Below are positions 41,601-56,600 of a DNA stretch of 64,000 nucleotides, in pieces. The first letter of the stretch is position 1. The number at the start of each line of letters is the position of its first letter. A program made the translations under genes and the position numbers. Under the pieces are notes generated by a model. It saw only the letters and a list, made by a program, of their open reading frames with translations, did no database searches and was not told the DNA's origin. Source of the DNA: Amphibalanus amphitrite (lineage: Eukaryota > Arthropoda > Thecostraca > Balanomorpha > Balanidae); assembly GCF_019059575.1 (NCBI RefSeq), contig NW_024881842.1, positions 536,001 to 600,000 of the forward strand, read 5' to 3'.

Positions 41601-44600
41601 ATATGTATGATATAGCTGCATTTGTTAATTTCATTGCATGCTGTCCTTTGTTGGTATGTGTTGGCTGACCAATTCATCAAATCGCGTTACGGGCGCGAAT
41701 GTTTCACGCTGATGGAGATTTATTGCGAGTTCGTATTGGAGCCAGAGTTGATGTCAATCATGCTGATTGCGTTGTTTGTGCAGTGCATCAAGCACGCGTT
41801 TGTAGGCTTAGAATACTCAATCCCTACTCAAAGGGAGGCTAGACATAAAAAAAACAGAAGAAGGAAAATGCCTTGTCGCGGAGTTATACACAAAAAGGTT
41901 CATATCAGGACCTACAACTGAAATTAAGACAAAGACATTCGTCATTCATCATCATTTAATGACCTAGATGAAGTGTGGTTTCACTTTGAGGTACCATATA
42001 CAAAATAGCAGGTTACCACCATTATGTTACAAAATAGCATCATTCTTCTCACTATTATGAAGCCGCAGTGACTTATGAAGTAAGGATCTTGGGAGCGGAG
42101 GGTAAAGACTAATATGTTTAGATTTTAAGGCGGTGAATACCATTAACAAAAATGTGATCGATCCATTTATTTGTCGTTTACTCGTTTTCACTTTTTTCAA
42201 ATAAATCGATAAGTAATATTTTATAAATATTTAGTATATAAGGATATGAACTACGCTCGACACCAGCTTCTGTTATTTGCTGCAACAGTTTAACTGAATC
42301 TAGCTGTATCCATCGCTGTCGTGGTGGCGCCATTGGTACCAACTTTCCTTTGTTTCCGGCTCTCACCTGTGTCCGTTGTTGCCAACTATGTGCGGATCCC
42401 GCGCTGTTTTGCTGGCGTGTGGCCTTATGCAAATGCCAGGATCCTGCCTCAATCCGCCTATTTAAATAACCGTGGGAGTTTGCGAAAAACGAACGAAGTT
42501 TGAAGGCTCTCGCTTCTTTCAAAGAATTTGCATAACAAGCTCACGGCGAGAGAGTGACGCGTCGCTTCTCAGGCTGAGGATCGGCTCAGCTGTGAGAGAT
42601 GGTTCTCAGTGTAGCTTAGGTTAGGTGAAAATTGACAAACTCAGCAAGCCATCCGCAATGCAAACATTTGAGTTAATTGCAAACAGACCTCATGACTCTT
42701 ATAACTGTTTGAGATATGTGATGAATGAGAAGAATAAATTGTCATCGTTCCAGAATACCTTTGAGATCATAATGCAAATCATGTAATCATTTTCTGTTGA
42801 GAAATGCATTATATAAGCATTTATTTACGTTTTTACGATGCTACGTTTGTTGTTGGACTTCTTTGCATTTCATGAAAACTCTACCATTTGTGTTAACAAA
42901 ATGAATTGATGATGTATTTTTATTAGTCAGTTCTACGCTGTGGGGTAGCCTGGTTCCTCTGTGCACTCCTCTGTAGCGTGGGTATACAAAAACAAGTCAT
43001 CAAGTGAATGAGCGCAGTCTGAGTCGCCCTCGGTTGGCTTTTCCCTGACGACCTCAGGGAATTAGAGATAGGGGAGAGCACAGAAGACCCTCACCCACTT
43101 TTGGCACTGGGATAGCTGAAGCTGTCTCAGCTGGTTGCGCGAGGGCAGCGCTGAAGCTCAGATCAAAAGATAATAACGCAGAAACTCAGAGAAAAAGTGC
43201 AGCCATGACGTATTGCAGTCTGTCTGTCAAGAGCCGAAACATTCAAATGGTCGCTAATCTCTCCTATTGCTCAGAGCAGGAACAGTCAACATCATCCTGG
43301 AAGATGGGCATATCAATCAGAACCTGTAACGACAAAGGCTTTTTGACACCGGCACCGGGGCATTCTTCTGTCCACAGTTGTGTGTTGAATCACTTTCTGA
43401 GGGCATTATATCCATTTCCGTGGACATAACAACCTGCATGGAGACCACGTCCACTGGGTTTCACACCAACACCCCATATCCCCAGGGTATCTTTGTTTTG
43501 CAAATTGCCGTTGACACGAAATGCTCCGCCTTTGTAAACTCACAAAAAGAGCGGAAACAACAAGTTAAAGCGTCGGCGGTCGTTTAAGGTCGCTTAACGC
43601 CTGTTATCGCTTCTTTCTGTGTTCACCGTTTTAGACTCGGGCGTTTTGAGGTCGTCTAGCGTAGCATACGGAGCGGCACATATGCGCTGTTTCTTTAGTG
43701 AGGCTGGCTTTGTCACCACGAGCGAGTGTTAAAAACACGACACAAACACGCATTCATTCGTATTTCCTAGCTGGCTTGTGGCTATAGAGATGGAGAATAG
43801 CCATTACTTCCTGAGCTTGAGGACGTGGAAAGAATATTGTGGATACAAAGCCTATGTGCGCTTTTTGGCTAAACATACGAGTATGCGTCAACAATCCCAA
43901 AGCAGACGCAAAAGGAAGCCGGAGAGGAAAAGGAATCGACTGGCACGCTATTTGAACCCACTTACAAGTTACAACTCACTACTGCAGTCGTCAGTGGTTA
44001 AAACTCAACTCCGCACGTGCTCGCGGCATCCGATAGTTGTTACCGTTTCATTTGGGTTGGCTCGGCCCTCTCGGTGGGTCGAGCGGCGGCCACTTTTTAT
44101 GCGCGTCCTTCGGCTCGCGGGCGGTGCCGACGGTGCCAAGTTTACCGCGTCGATCGTCGATGTGGGTCGGTACCGACGCATCTGTCGACGCAGGTGGCTG
44201 CTGCTTTTACTCGGGCGCCTGGCGACTGGCGGCACATTTATTCCCGCGAGACACCGCTGCTCGCCCGGAGAGAAAAAAAGACGCTTTCGTCGGCCGAGAA
44301 CGGCGGCCTCTCGACAGTCGGCGCACGACCGGCGACGATCCTCTAAATGGCCGCCGGTGACACGCAATCCGTTCTCAATTAGACGCCGCTTTCTGCCGCC
44401 GAAAATGGCCGATGGGAGGAACCCCGCCGCCGGCGACCGATACATATATTTTTTTTTTGGTAGTCCTCGATGACCGATAGAGTGAGATGGGCTGCGTGAT
44501 TTGGTCCTTTTATGGCGCTCTCGGTCGCCGCAAACACGTCGATTAAGTACACAAACACGGCTGGTGATTAGAGTGGCCCCCGGGAGCAGCGGACTCGATG

Positions 44601-47600
44601 CTGTCGGCTGGCGTCTTGGCGCCGGTTAGCCGGAAACTGGCACCGAACCGGGCCGGGTGCGCCGGCCAGCAGACATCTCAGACACCCATCTCTGTCTCTG
44701 GCGGCGGTCGGCACGGAGAGATGGGCTCAAAAGACAGACAGACACAGGCAGGTGGACACAGGAAGGCGGGCACGAGGAGGCGGGAACAGATAACGGGATT
44801 GAGAGACGATCACAAAAAGGTGGCCGCAGAAATGACATGAATAGACACGTAGAGGTCTCAGGTCGTCACGGAGAGGCGCCTCAGTGACATGTCGTGTCTC
44901 GTGCCCATCGCTCGGCGCTGTGACGGCCATCACAGAGCGGCTAGTCACGGTGTGATGAGACAGCACAGCTCGACCGACCGCAGTGCCGACCACCCGCGTG
45001 GGCCCGCCGGTGAGCGAGTGTTGATCGGTTCAGGTCAGAGGTCAGCTGCAGGCAGCGAGCTCACAAGAGGAATGTCGGGCTCATACATCCGATAAGGGAT
45101 CGAATTCCATCAGCTATGCGAGCCTCAGTGAATTCGACATTGATTTGAGTCTGTTTCGTGGACGCCAAACCATTCAGACGCAAATTTCACTTGAATAACT
45201 CAATCATATTTAACGTCTGATCCAGCGCCACTCACAAGCTCTGTCGAATTTCAGCCGTGGTTCGGCAAAGCAATTCATCCCATTGCAACAGTCCCACAGC
45301 TCATTTAGACAGCTTGCGTACACCCGTCCTGACCTTGCAAATGTGTGTATCCTGTCAGCGCACATAGTGCAGTCGCCTCTCTGAATGAATGGAGCCGACG
45401 TGGACATGTGTTTTCTAACGCAGCGGTGACCACTACGATCTATTGACCAATTACGCGTCAATAGCTACACATTTTTCGCCAGCCACCGGCGAGCCATTCG
45501 TGACACTTCATCGGCTATTTATTACCGGATCAAGTTATCAAATTCGGCTCCAATTACAGTCGAACCTACGCCATTAATCTCTCGGGAACAGCCCGCCATT
45601 AGAGTACGGGAAACGTCCCGCCGCCCATGGCCCGCTGGGGACGGGAGGCAATAGCGGCGCGGCGCGCGGACGGCAAACGCGGCGCACGGACCAGTGTTCG
45701 CCACGGGCCGGGCCAGCCCAACGGGCCATGGGCCGGGCTGGGCTACGGGCTGGGCCGGGCCCCCAAATATCATTAGTTAACGGGCTACGGACGGGCCGGG
45801 CCAAGAGCTTTCTGCACTATGGGTTTTGCGACTAATGTCAATTTAAGAAAATTTGGAAACTGATGCAAACAAAACCCACTGGGAAAATACAAAAACTAAA
45901 CCAAATTTAAGGAACGTGAAAGAAAACCTACTTGTTATTGAATTTTGGGAATCTTGAGAATTATCCAATATCACATCATGTCACACATAGGAGGATTTTC
46001 ATAAAAATTCCGCAACCAAAAAGATCAGAGAATGTCTAGCATCATTAGTTTGTAATAAAAGTTAAAATGTAGTCATCAGAATAACTTACTTAGCACTACA
46101 ACTCCAAAAACTAAGAAGCCACTCAACAATGATGGGCCACAGGGCTACATTAAGTTTAACACTTATATATGGCGATAGTGAGACAATTCCAACACAGTCT
46201 TTTTTCCTTCACCGACGGCTTTTTAACGAACAGAACCTTAAAAGGATACTCACAAAACACACTGTAAGTAACGACGAACTCTACAGAGTATTTCGCGACG
46301 AAAGCTTCTTTAAATGTCCATAAATTTGTCAAAATAAGTCACAACAAACCAGCCCCCTCTCAACAAGATTTGCAATCATGGCGGCGGCCCTATGTTTATG
46401 TGGCGGCATCTAGGTAATATACACAACAGTTTATCAAATAAATACGTTTTTAAAGTAAGTATCAAGGTGAAAAACAAAATTAAACAAATAAAAAATGAAA
46501 CCTTAATCACGAAGTCTGAAAACTCGAACGAAAAACAAAACAAATACTTGATCATATATGTTTTATTATACAATTGGTCAAAATCGCTACCTGCCGCAGC
46601 TGCGACAATAAAGAAGTGTTCGCTCATTTTTGATTGATGATGATGATGCGTTAAAGTCGCAAAAGTACCCAATGACATTTCAAGTTTACCATGTTTTCTG
46701 CTTACGCTGCTAGCGATATCAATATCTTGAAAAGAGCCTAACATAAAATAGCAAGGAAAGTAGCAGATAGTTGTCCACAGAGATTTGGTTGACACGTGGG
46801 CATGAATTGAAAATAGATAAGATCAGTTTTGCTGATAAATGGATTGATTTTCTCTTTTTTTGGAAGACAGTGCTAAAGTTAGTGTCACCTATTTTGTATG
46901 CTTTCTCAGGCTTTTGATATTGCAGCATCTATGGAGTGAATTTAACAGCAAGGTCAATCCCAGACAGATTCATCAATTCCCATAAGTCAAGCTTTTTTTT
47001 CTGCTGGTAAGTGCTGGGAAGTATAGAGTATGTGGCAAATACTTCCTTCAAGTATGCATTAGAGTCACCAATTATGAATGATAATGTTCACACACATCAG
47101 CTTGCAAGATAACTTTACTCATAGAATGTAGTTAATATAATCATGTAAACTTTTTATAGGTGTGTAATCATGACCTAATTGACTGAGGTGCTTGCTGTTG
47201 CTGTTAAAATTTGTGCCATAGGTGCTTGAAATGATTATATTCATTGAAAAGAAGGGAGTCATGATTGCCATGTTAATATTCATGCAATTTGAATTGTTCT
47301 CAAAATAGTGTAATCAATCATGCTTATTATAGCAATAGACTAAGACAATAACTAGATTGCTATTTTTGCCGGGCCGGGCCGGGCTGGGCTTGGAATATTT
47401 GCCAAGAGCGGGCTACGGGCTGGGCCGGGCTCTGAACCCATGGGCCCGGGCCGGGCTGGGCTGGGGATTTTGGGGCCCGTGGCGAACACTGGCACGGACG
47501 ACAAACGCGGCGCACGGACGACAAACTCGGCGCACGGACAGGTGTGAGCGGCGAACTCGGCGCTCTCTGAGACCCACAGACCGTCGGCTGGCCGTCGCCC

Positions 47601-50600
47601 AGCTGGCTCGCTCAGTCGGCCGGGCTCACCGCGTCAACCCTGACCCTGAGACGAAACGCGTAGACGGCCGGCCGACGCGGCGGTCGTCCAGCGGACCCGT
47701 CACAGGTTTCCGGCGCAGCCATAATTCACGCGTCCACGGGTCGGCTGTTGTGAGCTCTAATCACAGGGCTCGTTCGACCCGTGTGGGAGGGTTGGGGCGG
47801 GCAGGACCAGAGGGTCGGCAGAGAGGAACGTGGGGGACGCGGGCCGGAACAAAAACCTGGTGCTTTCCTGGTAATCACGACTCGATACTGGGCTAGAGTG
47901 GACAGCGACCGGAAAGTCGAGCAGGGGGAGGGAGAGAGGGAAGGGGAGGGGAGGGGTGATCTATAAGAGCGCATACCTGCAGTTCACCCTTCGTGTGGCG
48001 CTGGTTTTTACACCAAACCACCGGTCCATCCCACTAAGGTATGCCGAGCTGCGCTAGCTCGGCCCAGGTCACGAGGGTGAAACAAAACTCGCTGAGGTCA
48101 CTTGGGTCGTGATCTCCCGGTCACGATCGGTCACGGAGCTCCTCTGTCCGTCTGCCAAGTCTCTCTATTAGAGCACGGAGCTCGGGCCGTGCTGACAATC
48201 TCAGCAAGCCTGCGTGTGCGCCGTACGCGTGCCCAAATCCACCGAGTGGTGGTCCGCCGGCGACCGTTGTGACGGATCGCACCCCAGGCTCGCATGTCAA
48301 CACGGACACGGCACATGACGCATGCCTGATTCACACTGCGTGCTGGCTATAATTATGCTCTACCCACTGGGCTGCCCTATTGCATGCTGGGCACCTTTTA
48401 GCGTCGATGGGGCGCGCCCAGGCGATCGGGCTGTCTTTCCAAAGGCACGACCGACTGCTCGAAAGCCTTGATTTCTTGGTAGGCTGACTGTGCGGTCATA
48501 TGACTGGATTTTGTAGAAGTTGAGCTCGTGTCGGTGCCCTCTCCCATGGGGAGACAGAGGCTCGTCGGCCTCGTTACTAACCGAGCCCGGCCGTTAGGCG
48601 TGTGTTATGAGCTCATCTCATATCCATCCGCTTTGTTATTTATCCAGCGGCGGCAGAATGGCTGCCTGGAAAGGAGCTGTCAGCGGCCCATTGAGACGCG
48701 GTCTCATATCGTGACCCCGGTGCACCGTCAGAGACTGCGAGATTTAGAGGGTGCCTGCGGTAAAACACCGGTTTTCATTGAGTTGTCACTCCGCATGGTA
48801 AATTCGTGAGTTGTGGTCCGGAAACGGACAATCACGACTCTGAATCGTGAGACATAAGCTGCAGATACGTCAGAGACGATGGAAAAGAGCGCGTCAGGAG
48901 GGAGTTTTTAGGACAACCACCGCCACAGAGGTATTGGTGGCCTGTAATGACACCTGACACTTTCCGGGAAACTTGTCTGACGTCTTGTCAGGTGTTCGAA
49001 ACACGACAAATTTGCTGTGTGGCTCCCTCTCCTACAGTCGCAGCATTGACGTCACCAGCCTGATCCGCCTGACATACCTCAGCCGCGCGGTGTTGGAACA
49101 CATGAGGGCCGCCAATATTGTGCTGATCGCCCCCCCCCCCCCGAGCCCCCCTCTGCGCCCCTGCCAGATCCGGCGCCGCCCCAGTTACCGCAGTTCGGCG
49201 GCGCCAACTGCCGTCTGGCATCCGTTTATTCAACTGTTACCGGATGACAGGAGGTGACGGCGGCAGCGGCAGCGGCCATTTCTTGGCTTCATGGTGGTCC
49301 GTTGCATGGAAACAGACTACAGCCGGTGCTGATTGGCATGCCGTCTGGCGCCAGGAAAGCGAAGGCCATCGCATCTCAACTGGGGTCACCCGAGCGCAGC
49401 TCAGGGCCCTCCTCTCGGCTACACTAGCGACATCTAAACTGTGTTATCAGCGCCTCTGGCGGCCGCATCCCGAAACTGTCTCGGTGGCTGGGCGGAAAAC
49501 GGGTTCAGTCCGAGGCGGCTGGCCGTGACGCTTTGGCCCGGGAGACGGCATTCCTTCACGATCGGACGAGGTGGGCCGGTCGCCGTCTGGTGGGCTGCGC
49601 CATGTCTGGCCTTCAGAGCAGCCGCTGAGGGTGAGCAGTGACCCGGCTGGCGGAGAGGGAGGGGAGAGCCGCGGCCCGGGCGGGGTGGGTCTCAAGATTT
49701 CACGGAGAGTGACCTGAGTAGAGGTCAGGTTAGTATCCAGGTGCGAGGTGGAACAGATGTCCTATGGATTTTCCGATGAAGAGGATAAGATTGTGCTGCA
49801 GGGGTTCCGAGAAAGCGTGCTTAGTAAGCAGTGTTAGGGATAATTCCGAAGTTAAGCTCATTCAGGTATTAGGGCAAGGCAGACGAAGATAAACAACTGG
49901 ACTGTGACTCTTCATGACTGTATATGATGTGTTTGAGTCTCTCAGACAAGTGAATGAGCTCCATTATACCTCTTGATCAGACATGGGCGCAAATATCACC
50001 AAAACAGCTATACGTTAATAGGTATAAAAAACGCGCCGTTTAATTCGATGTGCCTCGATTAAGTCGGCGAAACGTTAACGACGAAGAGACGTTTATGCCA
50101 TACCTTCCGACAGTTTCAACGCTTCAAATCAATCGAATCTATTTGTCAGATGTAAGAATATCTTCATGCTCTGCATTTCTACAACCCTGTTGATCATTTC
50201 CATTCTCCCGTCTTTGTTGTTGGCTGTGCCGCTGAGCCCAGGGAACATCGGTGCCTCAAATGGGATCGGATATGTGTTCTAAATGCTCCCCAGCCTATTC
50301 TCCAAGCAGCTCTAATTTGTTTTGATAAACCAAATTAGCGTGCTTATAAAAAGGCTGACAGTAGCTGAGGTAAGATTAGTCTGCTGCTGTTGCATGTCCG
50401 AAATATATTATTCAGGATAATGAGTTTGTTTACCTGCTGGGGCGCTGTCGGAATGTTGTGACAGCGCGCTGAGCGCTCAGCTGTTCGGAGTCGACACTCA
50501 CGTCTGACAGAGGAGCCTCCGGAGGGAGGCGTCTCGCCCGAGCCCCGGATGCACCGATGGCACGCCAGCTCCTGGCTTGATTCACTTTAGGAGACCATCT

Positions 50601-53600
50601 TTTAGCGGGCTGACGCTTTGCCAAATGGAATGGCGCATCTCATGTGAGCAGTTGACTCTTTATTTTGAGCCATCTCTCCGGCAGGGCTCTTACAGCGGCT
50701 GCACCCGTTCCCAGCTCTCTCATGGTGCACCTCTGCTCTTCCCCAGCCGCGCCTGGTTCTCACCACCTCTCTAACCCTGTCGCCAATGTGCAGCGGTGCT
50801 TCTCAGCCCTCCGTGGTTGACGTATGGGTTAGGCAGCTTGATCTCCCTGGGCGCGGCGCCGGCTCCGACGCCCCACTGTGCGGCGGCGACACTTCAAAGC
50901 TCTGTTGTGACACGCCGGTGTACGCCGCCCGCGCCGCCCGCGCCGCCCGCCTGTTTATTTATGGATCTGCCGACGCACCCAGCCCGGGTCAGGGGCGACG
51001 GTGGCGACGACGGCGCCCCGCCGCCGTCTCAGGGTCGACTGCCGGGGTCAGAGGTCAGATAGGGGTCACCGGACGGTCACAGGGCGGTCAAATGATGGTC
51101 AATGGGCGCGGGTGACCTCAGTGAGTAGAGTAGCCGGATGCTGGATCTGGACAGACACGATGGTAGATACGGATAGCGACCACCCTCTGACTGGGTAGGT
51201 CGTCTGCAATGTATTTCCGGAGTGATTACTTGGGTCGAAAACAATGGTGGGGAGGGGGAGGGATGGCAAGTGTCACCGACGGGCAATCCAACTCCCGGAG
51301 GACCCACCGAGACGGTCGGGTCACTGAGGGCGTGCTCGTGTGAGTCTAGGGTGCCGTGACCTTTGGTGATCTCTCTGAACTTCCTCACTGCCGGGTGGTA
51401 GGTCAACCTGCTTCATGTCGAAGGAGATCTGTCACTGGGCCTTGACATTTCAATCAGTGGCTCACTTTAAGTTATCTGTTGAGGAAGCTTGAGTCTCCTC
51501 CCGCTGTCTTTGTCACTGTCTCTGATTGTCTCTGGTAGCACAGGCGGCGGCCCAAGCCACTGTCTTCTCTGACCGATACCTATACGCTTCCCATTCTGTC
51601 AATCATAAACATATTCCGATGCTTTTTCTGACAGTGGGTATGCAGAACGATGAGGGAGCGTGCTGCTTATTCCATTGGTATCAGATGCCACGGTGCCATG
51701 CGTCATAAGTCGTAGCACAACATACATGTTGTGTTATGCATCGCTCATGAGCGATATATTTCATTGCGAGGTCGCTACCCATGCAACGACTACACATGAT
51801 CGACCGTCGGAGGCTGCGTCTGTCAGTTGTGCAGTTGTCACGATATGCCGAAACTCTGAGACGGGAGGCTGCTGATGCAGTCTCAGCGTGCTGTGGTGCT
51901 GACGTTTCCTATCAGGGGACCAGCTTGTTTGTCGGCTTGCTGAGCTGATCAAGCTAAGTCGCCGAGACAATCATGGCACAAATGCGCAGCTGTTGCTGAT
52001 ATAGCCAAATGCCGATCGGAGTGCCAAAAACATATCCAGCTATCTAATGATTTTCCGTTCAAGTCTTTCCCGACCTTCCGACCAACCCAATCACTATGCA
52101 ATTATTTGCCGTTGAAGTAAATTTCCGACCTCCCGGCCTCTCGACTAGACCACGGTCTGTCGAGCCGGTCTCGTCCAGCCGACTCGCGTCCTCCACCGTC
52201 AGCCGATGTCCGGGTGTCAATCGGGAGGCGCCGTCGACCTCGTGGCCGTTCGATGGGCGCATTCCGGAGGTAGCTGCAAAAACAGCTGTATATATTAGTT
52301 TCCGATGCATATCGCGGCGGCCGGCAGAGACGGCGCCGGCGCCGCGACGCATCGCGAGACGCGCCCGGCGCCAGTCGCCAGATCGGGGACGAGACGAGAC
52401 TGAAATGGAGGACTGAACTGGCCGGAACAGGACGTATCGAGTTGAAGCTTTTTTAAAGAGCCTCCTGTTCAACGAAGTGCTGGGAACTTGAACTTAGCGT
52501 ATTCAGTTCAATTAGGTATTGGCACCTGTGTTTGTTATTTGTTGATTGTCCTGCTCGAGCTCTATTTCTTGTTTGTGCCTCTCGCGCTAGTTTCTGTCAT
52601 GCAGCGGTTCTGGCTTTGCAACCAGTCCAGTATACTCCACCGCTCTCTCCTGTGACGTCATCAGGGTCACAGCACGGCCTCGTCCCCCGCCCTGCCACGC
52701 CCACTGAGCGGTAAACCAATAAACAATGCGAGCTCGACGGTCACTGAGGAGAGGAGAGAGGTCGTGGGTGGTGGCCTCCGCCCCTCTGCAAACCCTATGT
52801 GGGCGGGGTCCATGGGGACCCACTGGGGAAAGGGGGCTATCTTAGGGTCTGGTGGGGTCCAGTAGGCGGGGCGACGGCATCAGCGTGACTGCCTGCAAGG
52901 TCTGGTCACTGATGGCAGCCGGCCGGCCTAGCACCTCTCGCCGGTCGCTATAGGTGGCTCAAAGCCGCTCAATGAGGCTATGCTGCAGACGGGCGCCGGT
53001 TATGCAGATCTGACGGGCCGCCGTTCGTGGCGGGCCGGCTGGCTACGACCCAGCCGGGCTCAGAGCTCCCCTTTGACGGTGAATTGTGCATGGTGTCGCG
53101 CCGCAGGACGACAGTACTCCTGACGTAACGGTACCGGCCGGCCAAATCTCGGCCCGCCGGAGGGTCGTTTTGTGGGCGGACGGTTGGAATTGTGTGTTGG
53201 AGTGGGGCCGCTGCCATTGCTGGGATGGCACTACACGAAACACGACATATTTTGAGGGGGCGGAGAGGGAGGGAACTCTGGCTCGTGGGTAGCTGAGTGG
53301 GCCGGATCAGAACGGGCTAATGTCAGCTTGACATTTTTATTAGAACGACGCATTCAGGAAGGCTACTGATATAATTAAGTGGACTGTGGAACATAGCGAA
53401 ATAGTCTCCGGCTAATGGAATAATCGATCAAAATGTTTCAGGAGAGTCGGGGATGTTTTCCAAACAAGAAAACCTTACATCAGCTAATGTCAGACAACTT
53501 TCAACATCCAACGTTGACCCTGCCCCTTCCTCTAACACCAAACCATGACCGTGACCTGACGGTGACCCTCTCTGTTCTACAGGTGCGTCACGCGTGCGGT

Positions 53601-56600
53601 TCGTCGGAACCGTCGCGTCGCCGTCGACGCCGCGACGTGGACATGCAGTACCGGTCATCAGGCGACATGGGTGGCCTGCTGCCGCCGCTGCCCCGCCGAG
53701 AGCAGCTCATCGACTTCGACGCCGAGGGCGAGCCGCTTAACAAGCTGCTGCGGGCGTTCACCAGTGAGTACCTGGCGACCCTTCGGTATCGTCAATGCAG
53801 ACGGAGCTGGCTTGTTGTTCTGATTTATGTCGCTTATGACGTTTACAACAGAGTCGGAACCGGATAAGACAAGGAAAGTCCTGTAAAAATGGCCATATAG
53901 TCAATCAATCTTTCTTTCTAATTTTCAGTTGTACCCTGATCGACTGTGCGCACGGAGTAGCATGGTGTCCATCTGTGGAAGTTCCCCTCTTCTCTGTTTG
54001 CCTCTGTTATCGCTCTGTCCTCTCGGCAGCCGCTTTATAGACCTCTGCTCTTTTATGGGGCTCTTGGATGACTGATCTGATATAATAGCCCGGACGGTCG
54101 GATTTAAGCAGGGTTTAGGCGGGCTCCTTTGGGCTAAGGTGACTAAGAAAGCTTCAATTATGAGCCAACGTTTACCAAGGAGCGCCCGGACTGGTGGATG
54201 AGACAAACCCCGGGAACGATGCTCGTCATTATCTACCGTGCTTACAGCCCCGCTGAAAGTAAATGCTGCGACAGTCGGCTATAGTTATCCACATTCTGTC
54301 AAACAACGAGATAAGCATTTTACCTGTTTTCTGCTGTTTACAGGCAATATTATTTTATTTGACTGCTGACTCGACCCTGACTGACCTTGGCTGACATTAA
54401 CTGACCTTTTCTGGCCATGATTTGATATATCTGCTCTGATCTGACCCTTGTGTGACCCCGTGTTTTCTCAGGTGACGTGGATCAGCACAAGAACATGTTC
54501 CAGACAATGCCAGAGGACACGTGTAACGACGTGTCGACCAACAACTCGACCTTCTGCTGGAACGGAGACGAAGTCGGAGAGTGAGTGCTCCTTCAGAACC
54601 TAAAAGAATAACTAAACACAGTGACATGGATTGGTCGCCTCCCTTTCAATCCAACGATGTGATGCTCAGTTATAATCGGTTCGTCGCTTCACAACACATG
54701 GATCGCGTTTAGTGAGCTGCAATGCAAAGCCCCAAGTATTCGACCAACCGTTTCATCAATAGATAGATCCCTTTCAATGAGTTATATCGGCCCATCTCAT
54801 TCTTTATCAAACCGAACATTCCAGCCAAGCATTTGAGAGCAGGCACTCTCAGAAATAAATGTGCTTTTCTGTGAACCGATGCTAATAGAATATGTGATAA
54901 TGTGACGTGACACTGACAGTCAGTGGCGTGCCACGTTACCGTTGAGCGTTGCATATAAATCTTCGTTACATGTCGTTTGTATTTGATGTGTCCTAGTCAA
55001 TACTGTCTTTGTAAATCCTTTACACTGACACGAGGTTCAGCGCAGACGCTGTTTTAATACGGGTAGTTCCTCGTTTAATCAGCTTAGATATCCGATACAG
55101 GATAAGCTGGTATAACCAGTGTGTATTGCTTGTCAGTTCCATATCGACACGCGATATCCGAAATGTTCGGGGTATTAGCCATACTGACACAATGGGATTA
55201 AAAGCTGGTACATACGTTCGCCACATGCTCGTCCTTTGTAGGCGTCTAAATTAGATATTAATATTGCTGCATAAGAAGTGAAGTTAAACGTTTATTCTCT
55301 GACCAACGTGACACGTCCTAAACACCCACGGCAAAATGTTTTTTTTTTACCGAAAACTTGTGGATGTTTCTATGCTGCTATGAACTGACCACGGCCAGAC
55401 TTTTCTCGACGTTCATGTGTCCTATGACCGTTATGACCCGGGGTGACCCCTCTAAGTTCTAACTCAAACCCACCCCTCCGTCCACCGCCCAGCCATGACA
55501 CCCCCGTCTCTTTGCCTCTCTCACAGATATGTGAAGCCGGTGGCCGGCATGGGCCTCGACTCGCAGGAGTTCAACCCCGAGGTGGTGGTGCCGCAGATCG
55601 CTGACAGCACACTCAAGGAGAAGGCCAACATGCTGGATCAGATACAACAGGTGGGTCGTCAAACGCCCGAGACTCCCCGGCTCGGTATGATCCTGCCACA
55701 CATGGATTTCCGTTATTTCACTCAGCGCTTTTTACCTGCAATAACACCTTTTCATTGATGCTTCCACATGCATTTTGTTTCGAATGTAGGTAAAGGTGGC
55801 GGGTTCTAGAAACCATACTGCTTATTTTTCTTTTTTTTTTTGCATTGACATAATTTTGATAGAATGACGATCCTTCTAAACTTCATAGAAAGATAAAATA
55901 GGACGTCTGAAGTCTTTGCCTTCCAAATGCTAATCCAACAATATATTTTCCTTCGGTGATGGTCTGCTCTTAGGAAAACTTTATTGGCCCCTTCTAACGG
56001 TTCCCCCTTCCCTTCCCCCTGCGGTGCGTCTTCGATCCCGTTTCTGACACACACGGGTGAGTGAGTTCGGTGTTCGTTTCTGGGTCGGTCACCTCTAGCT
56101 GAGACTGAATGTTATTTGCATGGTTAGATTGTCGCCGTTGGCTGGCTGTCTTGTCCCGGTCGTATATATTGTGGTGAATAATTTAGGCGTTGTGCTGTGC
56201 ACTTTGCACTGAGAGCGTGGCATACAAATGACCGTAAGGTCGTCAAAGCTAGACTTTGAATGTAATCGCCGTGCTATCACAGCTTTGAATTTAGAGCTTC
56301 TGGGAACAATAATATTAGGATGCAGCAGAATGATTTTCTTGCTTTTATGCGCCGCGTGTCATTGGGTGTGCAAATGGGTGTGCACCTCCATGTTGTTGAT
56401 CTGAGAAGCATGACGACCTCAATTCAAATAATCGTTTTTATTAGCAATTCATTTAGGTCGTGCAATAAAACAAATGTTTTGCAACGGCATCCGAAAACGC
56501 CCTTCTAGCTCGCATACGAATACACCAATGGAGATGAACAGAATTAGATGTATCTATCTGGAAATGAGGTACAACTTACTGATAACTCCCGAAGTCCCCT

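Larger units (their letters stand above)
30460..53582 (+). other. dally: Glypican intron 3 (23.1 kb)
   Basis: A phase-0 GT-AG intron. It holds the two TTAA elements (33588-34755, 37080-38119), the hAT element (45692-47491), tandem arrays at 34833-34925, 39041-39144 and 40398-40460, and a heptamer outlier at 40087-40155. Stretches such as 41.5-43 kb and 49.7-50.4 kb are AT-rich with nothing recognised. Confidence 0.85.

Noticed and set aside
43778-44473. 231-codon plus-strand frame
   Set aside because: Arg-rich random-looking translation, with an equally open antisense frame; a GC-rich artefact is more likely.
45684-47499. Possible LTR retrotransposon
   Set aside because: The ends are inverted, not direct, repeats and the duplication is 8 bp, so it is a DNA transposon of hAT type.
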